Below are positions 52,603-60,755 of a stretch of DNA of 64,000 bases, in pieces. A program made the position numbers and the translations under genes. A model generated the notes under the pieces. That model did no database searches, was not told where the DNA came from, and was given only the letters and a program-made list of their open reading frames with translations. Each line of letters begins with the position of its first letter. The stretch's first letter is position 1. Origin of the DNA: JAFDBW01 sp963723355 (GTDB lineage Bacteria; Desulfobacterota; Desulfuromonadia; Desulfuromonadales; BM103); contig CAVRQQ010000012.1 of the NCBI GenBank assembly GCA_963723355.1, forward strand, positions 1 through 64,000. Direction: 5' to 3'.

Positions 52603-53172
52603 TTACTTTGTCATCTCGATGAAGTTCCTCAGCATATCCATACCGGTCACCGTCAAGATCGACTCCGGGTGGAACTGCATCCCCCAGATCGGCAATTCCC
52701 GATGGCGCAGACCCATTATCTCCTCCTCTGCGGTCCAGGCAGTAATTTCCAGGCATGTCGGGAAAGAGCTTCTTTCGACCAGAAGGGAATGATAGCGGGT
52801 CGCATCGAACGGATTGGGCAGGCCGTCGAACAGCTCGCGATTGTCATGAAAGACCGGGCTGGTCTTGCCGTGCATAAGTCGTTCGGCACGGACGATCCGG
52901 CCGCCGAAGGCCTGGCCGACCGACTGGTGGCCGAGACAGACGCCGAGGATTGGCAGCTTGCCGGCAAAATATTTGATAACCTCAACCGAGATCCCCGCCT
53001 CATTCGGCGTGCATGGCCCGGGTGAGATGACCAGGCGTTGAGGGTTGAGAGCTTCTATCTCGGCCAGAGTTATCTTGTCGTTGCGGTAAACGACGACGTC
53101 CTCACCCAGTTCGCGCAGGTATTGCACCAGGTTATAGGTAAAGGAATCATAATTATCGATCATCAACAGCAT
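52603..53172 (-). CDS. trpG: Anthranilate synthase component II (glutamine amidotransferase)
   Basis: Delivers ammonia from glutamine to TrpE. The ATG at 53172 (MLLMIDNYDSFTYNLVQYLR) comes directly after the trpE stop; a longer frame upstream overlaps trpE and has no family match. Class I amidotransferase motifs: ISPGPCTPNEAG, nucleophile Cys in LGVCLGHQSVGQAFGG, and His/Glu in GMQFHPESIL. 189 residues. It can also serve as PabA for p-aminobenzoate, relevant to the folate genes in this window, since no pabA is seen. Confidence 0.95.
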   Translation of the reverse strand: MLLMIDNYDSFTYNLVQYLRELGEDVVVYRNDKITLAEIEALNPQRLVISPGPCTPNEAGISVEVIKYFAGKLPILGVCLGHQSVGQAFGGRIVRAERLMHGKTSPVFHDNRELFDGLPNPFDATRYHSLLVERSSFPTCLEITAWTAEEEIMGLRHRELPIWGMQFHPESILTVTGMDMLRNFIEMTK

Positions 53173-53173
53173 T

Positions 53174-54655
53174 TCAGTCCAACCCCTGACGTGCCAGCTC
53201 AATGGCTTTTTTGACACCCATCGCCTTGTTGACAGTTTCCTGGTATTCTGCGGCCGGTTCCGAATCGGCAACGATGCCGGCACCCGCCTGGAGATGAATC
53301 CGGTTCTTGTGAGCGACCAGGGTCCTGATCGCTATCGCCAGGTCCATGTTGCCGTCGAATGAAATATAGCCCACCGCGCCGCCGTAAATCTCCCGGCGCG
53401 CCGGCTCAAGCTCTTCGATGATTTCCATGGCGCGAATTTTCGGCGCCCCGCTTAACGTGCCCGCCGGAAAGGTCGCCGAGAAAACATCCAGAGCGTCATA
53501 ACCCGGCAGCAGCTGCCCGCTGACGTTTGACACGATATGCATGACATGCGAGTAGCGCTCGACCACCATCAGTTCATCGACCTGCACCGTGCCGGTCTGA
53601 CAGACCCTGCCCAGATCGTTGCGCCCGAGATCGACCAGCATGATGTGCTCTGCTCGCTCTTTCGGATCCGCCAGAAGTTCTACTTCGAAAGCCTGGTCTG
53701 CCTCGAGCGTTGCGCCGCGTGGCCGGGTCCCGGCGATCGGCCGGACCTCGACATGATCCCCTTCCTTGCGCACCAGGACCTCGGGCGACGCCCCGATCAC
53801 CCGGGTCTCGTTGAACTGGAGGTAAAACATATAGGGCGACGGATTGATCGTTCGCAGGGCACGGTAGACATCGAAAGGATCGGCGTCGAGATCTCCGGAG
53901 AATCTTTGCGACAGGACCACCTGGATGACATCACCGGCACGGACATAATCCTTGCAATGTTCGACGGCCGCTTCGAAATCAGGTCTGCTGAAATTGGATT
54001 GCAGCTCCGTCGAAGCCGGGCGTCTGGCGTCACAGGAACGCGCCTCCAAAGGCTTGCGCAGCTGTGCGACCATGCCCTCAATGCGTTTGACCGCCTGGTC
54101 GTAGGCCTGCCCTGGATCATCCCCGTCACGCAGGTGAACGTTGCTGATGACCTTGATCTTCTGTTGCATGTTATCGAAGATCAGCAGGGTCTCGGTGATC
54201 AGGAACCAGCTGTCATAGGTGCCCATTTCCGCATCGTTGAGCTCCGGCAACTGCTCGATGTGTCGAACCATATCGTAGCCCAGATAACCCACCGCACCAC
54301 CAAAGAAGCGTGGCAGTTCAGGCAGGACGACCGGGTTGTAGGGAGAGAGGAAGCGTTTCAGTTCGACAAGGGGATTTGGCGTAACCCCGGATTCCGTCGC
54401 AGTTCCATTTTCCAGAATTTCATAGCGGTTACCGCGACAGCGGAAAGCGCGGCCGGAACCGACACCGAGAAAGGAATAACGTGCCCATTTCTCGCCGCCG
54501 GCGATACTTTCGAGTAGAAATGCGCTCTGTCGATCGTCGATTTTGCAGAAGGCCGAAACCGGTGTTTCCATATCCGCGAGAATCTCCCGGTAGACCGGAA
54601 TCAGATTCCCTTGGCTGGCAAGATTTAAAAACTCTTCGCGAGAGGGGCAATACAT
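53174..54655 (-). CDS. trpE: Anthranilate synthase component I
   Basis: Converts chorismate and ammonia to anthranilate, the committed step. 493 residues. The N-terminal domain contains LLESIAGGEKWARYSFLG, the serine-containing region used for tryptophan feedback in other TrpE proteins. The chorismate-binding domain has FYLQFNETRVIGASPEVLV, RPIAGTRPRGAT, DLGRNDLGRVC and FPAGTLSGAPKIRAMEII. First gene of trpE-G-D-C-B2-F-B, behind a candidate promoter and a short leader. Good AAGGACAG ribosome site. Confidence 0.97.
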   Translation of the reverse strand: MYCPSREEFLNLASQGNLIPVYREILADMETPVSAFCKIDDRQSAFLLESIAGGEKWARYSFLGVGSGRAFRCRGNRYEILENGTATESGVTPNPLVELKRFLSPYNPVVLPELPRFFGGAVGYLGYDMVRHIEQLPELNDAEMGTYDSWFLITETLLIFDNMQQKIKVISNVHLRDGDDPGQAYDQAVKRIEGMVAQLRKPLEARSCDARRPASTELQSNFSRPDFEAAVEHCKDYVRAGDVIQVVLSQRFSGDLDADPFDVYRALRTINPSPYMFYLQFNETRVIGASPEVLVRKEGDHVEVRPIAGTRPRGATLEADQAFEVELLADPKERAEHIMLVDLGRNDLGRVCQTGTVQVDELMVVERYSHVMHIVSNVSGQLLPGYDALDVFSATFPAGTLSGAPKIRAMEIIEELEPARREIYGGAVGYISFDGNMDLAIAIRTLVAHKNRIHLQAGAGIVADSEPAAEYQETVNKAMGVKKAIELARQGLD

Positions 54656-54683
54656 ACTCTGTCCTTATCTGTTCAGCCGCGAC

Positions 54684-54712
54684 AAAGTAGCATGAAGACT
54701 GCAAAATGGCAA
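54684..54712 (-). promoter_or_regulatory. Candidate trp operon promoter
   Basis: On the minus strand TTGCCA (54707-54712) and TACTTT (54684-54689) are 17 bases apart. The leader to trpE would be only about 22 bases, which leaves no room for a leader peptide or attenuator. Confidence 0.5.
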
Positions 54713-54835
54713 GTCAGGCGGACAGCTTACGGAATAAATGATTGACCGAAATCAGCTGGCTTGATATGCATACCGGACGCAAGTACCCATAGCAACAAAA
54801 CCATCAATCACTGAGCAACTTTGGAGAGATATCAC

Positions 54836-55276
54836 ATGATACGCGCAGCAAAAATGGACACCGTCAAAGTCCACTATACCGGTCGCCTGCAAGATGGCAC
54901 GATCTTCGACGAGTCTCCCGAAGATCGCCCCCTGCAATTCATTATCGGCCGCGAAGAGGTTATCGCCGGCTTCGATGAGGCGGTGGAAGGCATGTACCAG
55001 GGCGAGACTAAAAACGTAACCATCCCTTGCGACAAAGCATACGGCAAGAGCAAACCGGAATTACTGGAAACAGTTGAACGGAGTATCATAGGAGACAAGG
55101 TTGACCTGCAGGTCGGGGGGCAATTGGAGGTCACCAACCATGACGACACGACTTTCCGTCTGATGGTCCGTGAAATTACTGAAGAGTCTGTCACGCTTGA
55201 TGCCAATCATCCGCTGGCAGACAAGGAGTTGGTCTTTGAGATTGAACTTCTTGAAGTAAAAAAACCGCAGCAATAG
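54836..55276 (+). CDS. FKBP-type peptidyl-prolyl cis-trans isomerase (SlyD/FkpB-like)
   Basis: Prolyl isomerase and chaperone of the short SlyD-like group. The ATG at 54836 (MIRAAKMDTVKVHYTGRLQD) follows GGAGAG. FKBP motifs VKVHYTGRLQDGTIFDES, then an inserted IF domain (about residues 72-125: VTIPCDKAYGKSKPELLETV) and the closing strand HPLADKELVFEIELLEV. 146 residues, no signal peptide and no histidine-rich metal tail, so cytosolic. It is alone on the plus strand between trpE and the REC-PilZ gene. Confidence 0.93.
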   Translation: MIRAAKMDTVKVHYTGRLQDGTIFDESPEDRPLQFIIGREEVIAGFDEAVEGMYQGETKNVTIPCDKAYGKSKPELLETVERSIIGDKVDLQVGGQLEVTNHDDTTFRLMVREITEESVTLDANHPLADKELVFEIELLEVKKPQQ

Positions 55277-55341
55277 CCATTCCGGAGCCAGGGACAAATC
55301 CTGTGCAGATGCGGCGATGGTTTGAGAAATGATTTAAACTC

Positions 55342-56047
55342 TTACACCGGTGGCTCGTTTCTTACCCATGCCTGAATACTGAGGATGTCCAGTTTCTGTA
55401 TGTCTAAAAACTCGACACCCATCCCAGAGCACGCATGGTTTTTAAAATTGTCCTTTCTGTTAACCCAGGCGACCCGCCCTTTACAGCTTATTGGCGCCCG
55501 CTCACTACTCAGTCGGAACTCGAGATGAAGTTCAGAGCCCATCTCAAAATACTCTTCTGTGGCGAGGAACACACCACCCACAGATATGTCAAGGAGTGTC
55601 CCTGAAGACATTTGTTCTGGATTTTTCCAGAACCTGGCTGGCGTTTTTATCGTCGATCTTTTGCCAGACCATCCCGGTAGATTCAAATATTTCTTGCATA
55701 TCTGGAGAACATGTTCTCTTGTCAACGGTTTGTGAATGACTTCGTTACATCCCGCCGATTTGCAACGTTCCATGTCATTCGGATAGTTGCTGCTGGTCAT
55801 CATGACAATTGGGGTTGTTCGCACACTTGGGCTCACTTTTTATTTGTCTACAGGCCTCATCGCCGTCGCCTTCAGCCATGTACAGATCCATCAGTACCAA
55901 ATCGATCTTTGTCGTTCTGACAATTTCTACAGCTTCAGGCCCGCTTTGTGCAGTCAAAATATCAACTTGCTCTCTGCGGAAAAGGTCTTTGGCCAGCCGG
56001 ATAAATAAGGGAGTATCGTCTACGATCAAAAGAGTCTTTGAAAACAT
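55342..56047 (-). CDS. Response regulator with C-terminal PilZ domain (one frameshift)
   Basis: A receiver domain fused to PilZ, which usually binds c-di-GMP. From 56047 it reads MFSKTLLIVDDTPLFIRLAK, with phospho-acceptor Asp in DLVLMDLYMAEGDG. Near 55815 the match moves frame (SVRTTPIVMMTSSNYPNDME; one extra C would explain it), then VIHKPLTREHVLQI closes the receiver. The PilZ part has LLDISVGGVFLATEEYFEMG and ends MGVEFLDIQKLDILSI. The usual RxxxR at the PilZ start is only weakly visible (KTPARFWKN region). Spliced length about 235 residues. No kinase gene is adjacent. The start codon is uncertain, since no clear ribosome site precedes it. Confidence 0.82.
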
Positions 56048-56647
56048 GGAAAGGACTTTTTTTGTGTACATGGGACAATCCAAATTCGGGCAACAAAAAA
56101 ACCGCCAGTCAGCACCATGCCGACGACAGCGGTTTTCGAGTGTAATACATATCTGCTTGCCTGCTCGTCATTCCATCCCCCATTGAATATGTCAAATCAA
56201 AACGAAGTTAACTTACACTATTGGGAGCAATAAGGTAAAGGTTTGTGCCTTATTTATCCACCTGCATTCTAATCCGCACGACAAATCGGGCTTCGTGCTG
56301 AATCCTCAGGGCCACCGCCTTGCGACAAAACACTCCACAGCCAGGAAGGGCGGGTAGGGCAAGGAGCCTCGGATTTTTGTTGGGAGAAGAACATCAACCA
56401 GCAAATCCACTACTATAAATTACCTGTTTGGTCATCTATGTCAAGTGGGAAAAACCCAAATAGCCATCCATGGTTTGGCCCGGAAGTAATGATTTTGTTG
56501 TCTACAGATCGCCCGGATATATCTATCAATAAGACGACGATTTTCAGATGACTTCCGAACCATATAGATATCGAAAAAAAACATAAAGAAGGGCGAGATG
56601 AAATCACCTCGCCCTGCTTTATTATGCGTCTACAGCTCGAGAGCTGA
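56048..56647. other. 600-base intergenic region after rplQ
   Basis: Downstream of rplQ (read on the minus strand) lies the rplQ terminator and then about 470 bases without a convincing gene. Short open frames exist on both strands but none has a ribosome site and family-like sequence. Near 56095-56135 an AAAACCGC/GCGGTTTT pair could form a long-looped hairpin before the REC-PilZ gene. No riboswitch consensus that I know fits. Confidence 0.4.
56590..56615 (-). terminator. Terminator of the alpha operon (after rplQ)
   Basis: AGGGCGAG (56590-56597) pairs with CTCGCCCT (56608-56615); on the minus strand a T-rich stretch follows (TTCTTTATGTTTTTTTTCG). It lies 33 bases after the rplQ stop. Confidence 0.8.
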
Positions 56648-57271
56648 TCAGTCTTTTTTCTTTTCCTCAGCAGGGGCTTCCTCAGCAGGGGCTTCCTCAG
56701 CAGGGGCTTCCTCAGCAGGGGCTTCCTCAGCAGGGGCTTCCTCAGCAGGGGCTTCCTCAGCAGGGGCTTCCTCGGCAGGGGCTTCCTCGGCAGGGGCTTC
56801 CTCGGCAGGGCTTCCAGAGGCTTCCTCCTCAACCGGGGTCTCTTCTACAACCGGTTCAACAGGCTTCGCTACTTTCTTGGCCGGAGCCTTCTTCTTTTTC
56901 GGCTTGGCAGTAAATTCCTCTTCCACCAGTTCGATAACCGACAGGGAGGCGTTGTCACCGGAACGATGACCAAGCTTGATAATTCTCGTATAACCACCGG
57001 GACGCTCGGTATAGCGCGGGGCAATCGTATCGAACAGCTTGGCGACGACTTTCTTGTCGCGGACAACCTGCATGACGAGACGGCGGGAATGCAGATCGCC
57101 ACGCAGTGCAATGGTAATCAGCTTTTCTGCCATCTTGCGCAGTTCCTTGGCGCGCACATCCGTAGTGGTGATTTTCTCGTGGTCGAAAAACGAGGTCACC
57201 ATGTTGCGCATCATGGCCTTGCGGTGACTGGTGTTGCGGCCCAGCCGCTTACCGGATTTCATATGACGCAT
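56648..57271 (-). CDS. rplQ: 50S ribosomal protein L17 with long repetitive acidic tail
   Basis: Large-subunit protein near the exit tunnel. Residues 1-118 are canonical (MRHMKSGKRLGRNTSHRKAM, ERPGGYTRIIKLGHRSGDNA, VIELVEEEF). The remaining 90 residues are an extension: a Lys/Ala-rich stretch (KPKKKKAPAKKVAKPVEPVV) and then about ten PAEEA units, ending EKKKD. The units are encoded by 15-bp tandem repeats. L17 is normally about 120-130 residues, so the tail is unusual in length. It is the last gene of the alpha operon, followed by a terminator. Confidence 0.95.
   Translation of the reverse strand: MRHMKSGKRLGRNTSHRKAMMRNMVTSFFDHEKITTTDVRAKELRKMAEKLITIALRGDLHSRRLVMQVVRDKKVVAKLFDTIAPRYTERPGGYTRIIKLGHRSGDNASLSVIELVEEEFTAKPKKKKAPAKKVAKPVEPVVEETPVEEEASGSPAEEAPAEEAPAEEAPAEEAPAEEAPAEEAPAEEAPAEEAPAEEAPAEEKKKD
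56665..56813. repeat. 15-bp tandem repeats in the rplQ tail
   Basis: Nine full copies of CCTCAGCAGGGGCTT or its CCTCGG variant run from 56665 to 56799, followed by a 14-base degenerate copy to 56813. The unit length is a multiple of three, so copy-number change keeps the frame. The three copies nearest the L17 core carry CCTCGG; the rest carry CCTCAG. Confidence 0.95.
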
Positions 57272-57318
57272 TGGTATCAGATCCTTTCTCTATATAACCT
57301 TCCGGCAGGGGCAGCACC

Positions 57319-58338
57319 CTAGAGTTCTTCTTCGCTCTTTTCGATCATCTTCAGATATTCCGGATCCGGGAAACCATCCAGCGCCATGCCGAGGGTCAAT
57401 CCCATCTCGGAGAGAATATCCTTGATCTCGTTAAGTGACTTGCGACCGAAATTCTGTGTTTTAAGCATTTCCGCCTCGGACTTCTGTACGAGTTCACCGA
57501 TCAGGCGGATATCGGCGTTCTTCAGGCAGTTGGCACTGCGCACCGACAACTCGAGTTCGTCTACCCGACGGTAGAGGTTCTCGTTGACCGGCGTCTTGCC
57601 ACCTTCTGTCTCTTCCGGCTCATCCGGTTCGAGAGCTTCATCAAAGTTAATAAACAGCTGAATCTGCTCCTTGACGATTTTGGCAGCATATGCCAGGGCA
57701 TCGTCAGGCTTGGCGCTGCCATCAGTATAAATTTCCAGGACCAGCTTGTCGTAGTCGGTAACCTGCCCGACGCGGGCATTGCTGACCGTGAAATTGACTT
57801 TCTTGATCGGCGAAAAAATTGCATCGATCGGAATCGTGCCGACCGGAGCCTTTTCGTCACGATTGCGCTCTGCGGCACCGTAACCCTTGCCCATGGCAAC
57901 CAGCATGTCCATTTCGACATCGGCTTCCTTGCCACAGGTTGCAATGTAGTGGTCGGGGTTCAGGATCACCACGTTCGAGTCAGTGACAATGTCACCGGCT
58001 GTGATGACGCCAACACCTTTTTTGACAATGCGGACATTGCGGGCTTCGTGACCGTGCAACTCGATCAGCACACCTTTGAGGTTCAGGATGATGTCCGTCA
58101 CGTCTTCCGTCACACCAGGGATCGTGGAAAACTCGTGTAGTACGCCTTTGACACGAACAGATGTGATCGCCGCTCCCTGAAGCGAGGAGAGCAGAACCCG
58201 GCGCAGGGCATTTCCCATGGTTGTGCCGAAACCACGTTCAAACGGTTCTGCGGTGAATTTACCGTAGGTAGCCGTCAGTGAATCGGCATCAACCTGGAGA
58301 CGCTTGGGTTTGATCAGTTCTCTCCAGTTTTTATACAT
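57319..58338 (-). CDS. rpoA: RNA polymerase alpha subunit
   Basis: Scaffold of RNA polymerase. 339 residues. The N-terminal dimerisation domain has EPFERGFGTTMGNALRRVLL and the flexible linker runs about 232-250; the C-terminal domain carries the helix-hairpin-helix ELSVRSANCLKNADIRLIGE and KTQNFGRKSLNEI, which touch UP elements and activators. GGAGG ribosome site. Between rpsD and rplQ in the alpha operon. Intact. Confidence 0.98.
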   Translation of the reverse strand: MYKNWRELIKPKRLQVDADSLTATYGKFTAEPFERGFGTTMGNALRRVLLSSLQGAAITSVRVKGVLHEFSTIPGVTEDVTDIILNLKGVLIELHGHEARNVRIVKKGVGVITAGDIVTDSNVVILNPDHYIATCGKEADVEMDMLVAMGKGYGAAERNRDEKAPVGTIPIDAIFSPIKKVNFTVSNARVGQVTDYDKLVLEIYTDGSAKPDDALAYAAKIVKEQIQLFINFDEALEPDEPEETEGGKTPVNENLYRRVDELELSVRSANCLKNADIRLIGELVQKSEAEMLKTQNFGRKSLNEIKDILSEMGLTLGMALDGFPDPEYLKMIEKSEEEL

Positions 58339-58395
58339 GCGAATCCTCCGTTATGAGGTTGCGTTAAAGTTGTAAACCGCCAGGATATCTAACGA

Positions 58396-59025
58396 TTACT
58401 TCGAGTAAAGTTCAACAATCAGATGTTCCTGGAAGCTCGGGGTCGTCATCTCTGCGCGTACCGGCAAAGTCTTGACTGTCCCCTGATATGCCTCGCGGGT
58501 CAATTCGACCCATGACGGGATACCACGGCGCATAACACCATCGAGAGCCTCGTTGATACGAACAATCTTGCGGCTCTTTTCGCGCAGCTCAACAACATCA
58601 CCCGGACGTACGAGATACGACGGTATATTCACCTTACGGCCATTGACGGTAAAGTGCGTGTGACGAACCAGCTGCCGGGCCTCACTGCGTGAAGTCGCAA
58701 AACCCATACGGTAGACCATGCTGTCCAGGCGGCGCTCAAGCAGGACCAGGAGATTCTCGCCGGTCACGCCCTTCATTCGGTCAGCTCTGACGAAGTAGTC
58801 GCGGAACTGCTTTTCAAGCAGACCGTAAGTCCGCTTGACCCGCTGCTTCTCGCGCAGCTGTGTACCGTAGTCAGAAACCTTGATACGACCCTGGCCGTGT
58901 TGCCCCGGGGCGTAATTGCGACGTTCCAAGGCACATTTATCGGTGTAACACCGGTCACCTTTGAGGAACAGCTTCATATTTTCCCGCCGGCACATGCGGC
59001 AAACGGGTCCAGTGTGTCTCGCCAA
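58396..59025 (-). CDS. rpsD: 30S ribosomal protein S4, zinc-type
   Basis: Primary 16S rRNA-binding protein. 209 residues. The start is a TTG at 59025 giving MARHTGPVCRMCRRENMKLF, with AAGGAG upstream. Four cysteines (CRMC and CYTDKC) show the zinc-binding C+ form. RNA-binding S4 domain LERRLDSMVYRMGFATSRSE and HFTVNGRKVNIPSY follow. S4 regulates the alpha operon in E. coli by binding its leader; no such element is examined here. Between rpsK and rpoA. Intact. Confidence 0.97.
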   Translation of the reverse strand: MARHTGPVCRMCRRENMKLFLKGDRCYTDKCALERRNYAPGQHGQGRIKVSDYGTQLREKQRVKRTYGLLEKQFRDYFVRADRMKGVTGENLLVLLERRLDSMVYRMGFATSRSEARQLVRHTHFTVNGRKVNIPSYLVRPGDVVELREKSRKIVRINEALDGVMRRGIPSWVELTREAYQGTVKTLPVRAEMTTPSFQEHLIVELYSK

Positions 59026-59047
59026 CGTTCGTTCTCCTTATGACTGG

Positions 59048-59440
59048 TTAGACTCTTCTACGCTTCGGCGGGCGGCATCCGTTATGGGGAATCGGAGTGA
59101 CGTCCTTGATCATTGTGATCGTCAGGCCAACAGCCTGCAAGGCCCGCAAAGCGGACTCACGACCGGAACCGGGGCCCTTGACCCAGACCTCAACACTACG
59201 CAGGCCATGCTCCTTGGCTTTATTTGCCGCATCTTCAGCGGCCATCTGGGCAGCAAAAGGAGTACTTTTACGACTCCCTCTGAAACCCTTGGACCCCGAA
59301 GTACACCAGGAGATAACGTTACCGGTTACATCAGTAATGGTAATAATCGTATTGTTGAATGTCGCCTGAATATGGGCAATTCCATTCGCTATATTCTTCT
59401 TTTCAACCTTTTTGCGTACACGCTTGCCAGGCTTGGCCAT
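59048..59440 (-). CDS. rpsK: 30S ribosomal protein S11
   Basis: Platform protein next to the mRNA exit. 130 residues, with N-terminal basic RVRKKVEKKNIANGIAHIQA, then NNTIITITDVTGNVISWCTS and GFRGSRKSTPFAAQMAAEDA, ending PIPHNGCRPPKRRRV. Start ATG follows GGAGGAACC. Eleven bases separate it from rpsM. Length and all motifs are standard. Intact. Confidence 0.98.
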   Translation of the reverse strand: MAKPGKRVRKKVEKKNIANGIAHIQATFNNTIITITDVTGNVISWCTSGSKGFRGSRKSTPFAAQMAAEDAANKAKEHGLRSVEVWVKGPGSGRESALRALQAVGLTITMIKDVTPIPHNGCRPPKRRRV

Positions 59441-59451
59441 GGTTCCTCCTG

Positions 59452-59820
59452 TTACTTCTTCTTACCGGCGACAGTCTTGCGCGGACCCTTGCGGGTTCTG
59501 GCATTTGTCTTGGTTTTCTGTCCACGCACCGGCAAACCTCTACGATGGCGCAGACCACGATAGCAGCCGAGGTCCATGAGTCGCTTGACGTTCATCGTCA
59601 CTTCACGACGCAAATCACCCTCAACCTTGCAGTCACTGTCAATAACCTTACGGATCTTGGCTACTTCATCCTCAGTCAAATTGTCCGAGCGGGTGTTGCA
59701 GTCAACACCTGCCTTGGACAGAATTTCCCGGGATGCAGAACGCCCGACACCGTAGATATAGGTCAGGGCAACTTCAATCCGTTTGTTTCTGGGTAAATCG
59801 ATACCAGCAATACGAGCCAA
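59452..59820 (-). CDS. rpsM: 30S ribosomal protein S13
   Basis: Head protein contacting the P-site tRNA and the large subunit. 122 residues beginning ARIAGIDLPRNKRIEVALTY after a TTG start codon (59820 on the minus strand) preceded by TAGGAGG. Middle YGVGRSASREILSKAGVD and C-terminal CYRGLRHRRGLPVRGQKTKT with basic tail are canonical. Between rpmJ and rpsK. Intact. Confidence 0.98.
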   Translation of the reverse strand: MARIAGIDLPRNKRIEVALTYIYGVGRSASREILSKAGVDCNTRSDNLTEDEVAKIRKVIDSDCKVEGDLRREVTMNVKRLMDLGCYRGLRHRRGLPVRGQKTKTNARTRKGPRKTVAGKKK

Positions 59821-59840
59821 TGTCCGATCCTCCTAATACC

Positions 59841-59954
59841 TTAGCCTTGCCTCTGTTTATGCTTGGGATTTTCGCAGATAACTCTGACGACTCCCTTGCG
59901 CTTGATTATCTTGCACTTGTCACAAATTGTTTTTACTGATGCTCGGACTTTCAT
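59841..59954 (-). CDS. rpmJ: 50S ribosomal protein L36
   Basis: The smallest ribosomal protein. The 37-residue frame reads MKVRASVKTICDKCKIIKRK and ends CENPKHKQRQG, with the zinc ligands CxxC, C and H that mark the C+ form. ATG at 59954 with TAAAGGGAA upstream. It lies between map and rpsM; no infA gene separates it from map. Intact. Confidence 0.96.
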   Translation of the reverse strand: MKVRASVKTICDKCKIIKRKGVVRVICENPKHKQRQG

Positions 59955-60007
59955 GTTTCTTCCCTTTAAACTGTCGCTTGAATCGCGAAGGGGTTCACCT
60001 TCACTGT

Positions 60008-60754
60008 TTAAACCCGCGTCAGGATCTCCGGGCCATTATCAGTAATGGCGACTGTATGTTCAAAATGGGCTGAACGTTTACCATCCTGGGTTACTGCCGT
60101 CCAGCCGTCTTCCAGTATCTTCACACCGGGCACTCCGGCATTAATCATCGGTTCTATCGCCAGGGTCATGCCAGCCCTGAGTCGCGGCCCCTGTCCTGCC
60201 TCGCCATAATTCGGAATCTGCGGAGCTTCATGCAGCTTACTGCCTATGCCATGCCCGACAAATTCCCTGACTACGCTGAAACCCTTCGGTTCGACCCAGG
60301 ACTGAACAGCGTGTGACACATCTGACAGCCTGCCATTCGGAACCGATTTTTCTATGGCCCGCTCGAGTGATTCACGGGTCGCCGTAACCAGGCGCTGTGT
60401 CTCATCATCGAGCTCGCCAATAGCGAACGTCACTGCCGAATCGCCGTAAAAACCCTTGTAGAGCACCCCGAAGTCTATACTCAGGATATCCCCATCCTGC
60501 AGCGGATTATTGTCTGGAAAGCCATGGACAACCCGGTCGTTCGGCGAGGCACAGATGGAGTATGGGAAACCACCGTATCCTTTGAACGCCGGCTTGGCAC
60601 CGTGGCGCTGACATTCCTTTTCCGCCAGTCGATCCAGTTCGGCAGTTGTGACGCCGGGTCTGATCCGACTTTTGAGCAGGGCCAGCGTCTCAGCGACGAT
60701 CCGCCCTGCAGCCCGCATCTTGTCAAGCTCCGCCGGGCTCTTTAAGACAATCAC
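60008..60754 (-). CDS. map: Methionine aminopeptidase, type I
   Basis: Removes the initiator Met. The GTG at 60754 gives VIVLKSPAELDKMRAAGRIV, 248 residues, one base after the adk stop; a longer frame upstream overlaps adk without support. Metal ligands: Asp in LSIDFGVLYKGFYGDSAVTF, His in GHGIGSKLHEAPQIP, Glu in TLAIEPMINAG and HFEHTVAITDNGPEIL. Short form without an N-terminal extension. In the spc operon between adk and rpmJ. Intact. Confidence 0.96.
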   Translation of the reverse strand: MIVLKSPAELDKMRAAGRIVAETLALLKSRIRPGVTTAELDRLAEKECQRHGAKPAFKGYGGFPYSICASPNDRVVHGFPDNNPLQDGDILSIDFGVLYKGFYGDSAVTFAIGELDDETQRLVTATRESLERAIEKSVPNGRLSDVSHAVQSWVEPKGFSVVREFVGHGIGSKLHEAPQIPNYGEAGQGPRLRAGMTLAIEPMINAGVPGVKILEDGWTAVTQDGKRSAHFEHTVAITDNGPEILTRV

Positions 60755-60755
60755 G

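Noticed and set aside
56048..56585. c-di-GMP riboswitch or other structured RNA before the REC-PilZ gene
   Set aside because: I compared the region with the GEMM consensus by eye and found no matching core; only short unconvincing hairpins.
56665..56813. CRISPR array
   Set aside because: The repeats are 15 bp, contiguous without spacers, and in frame inside rplQ.
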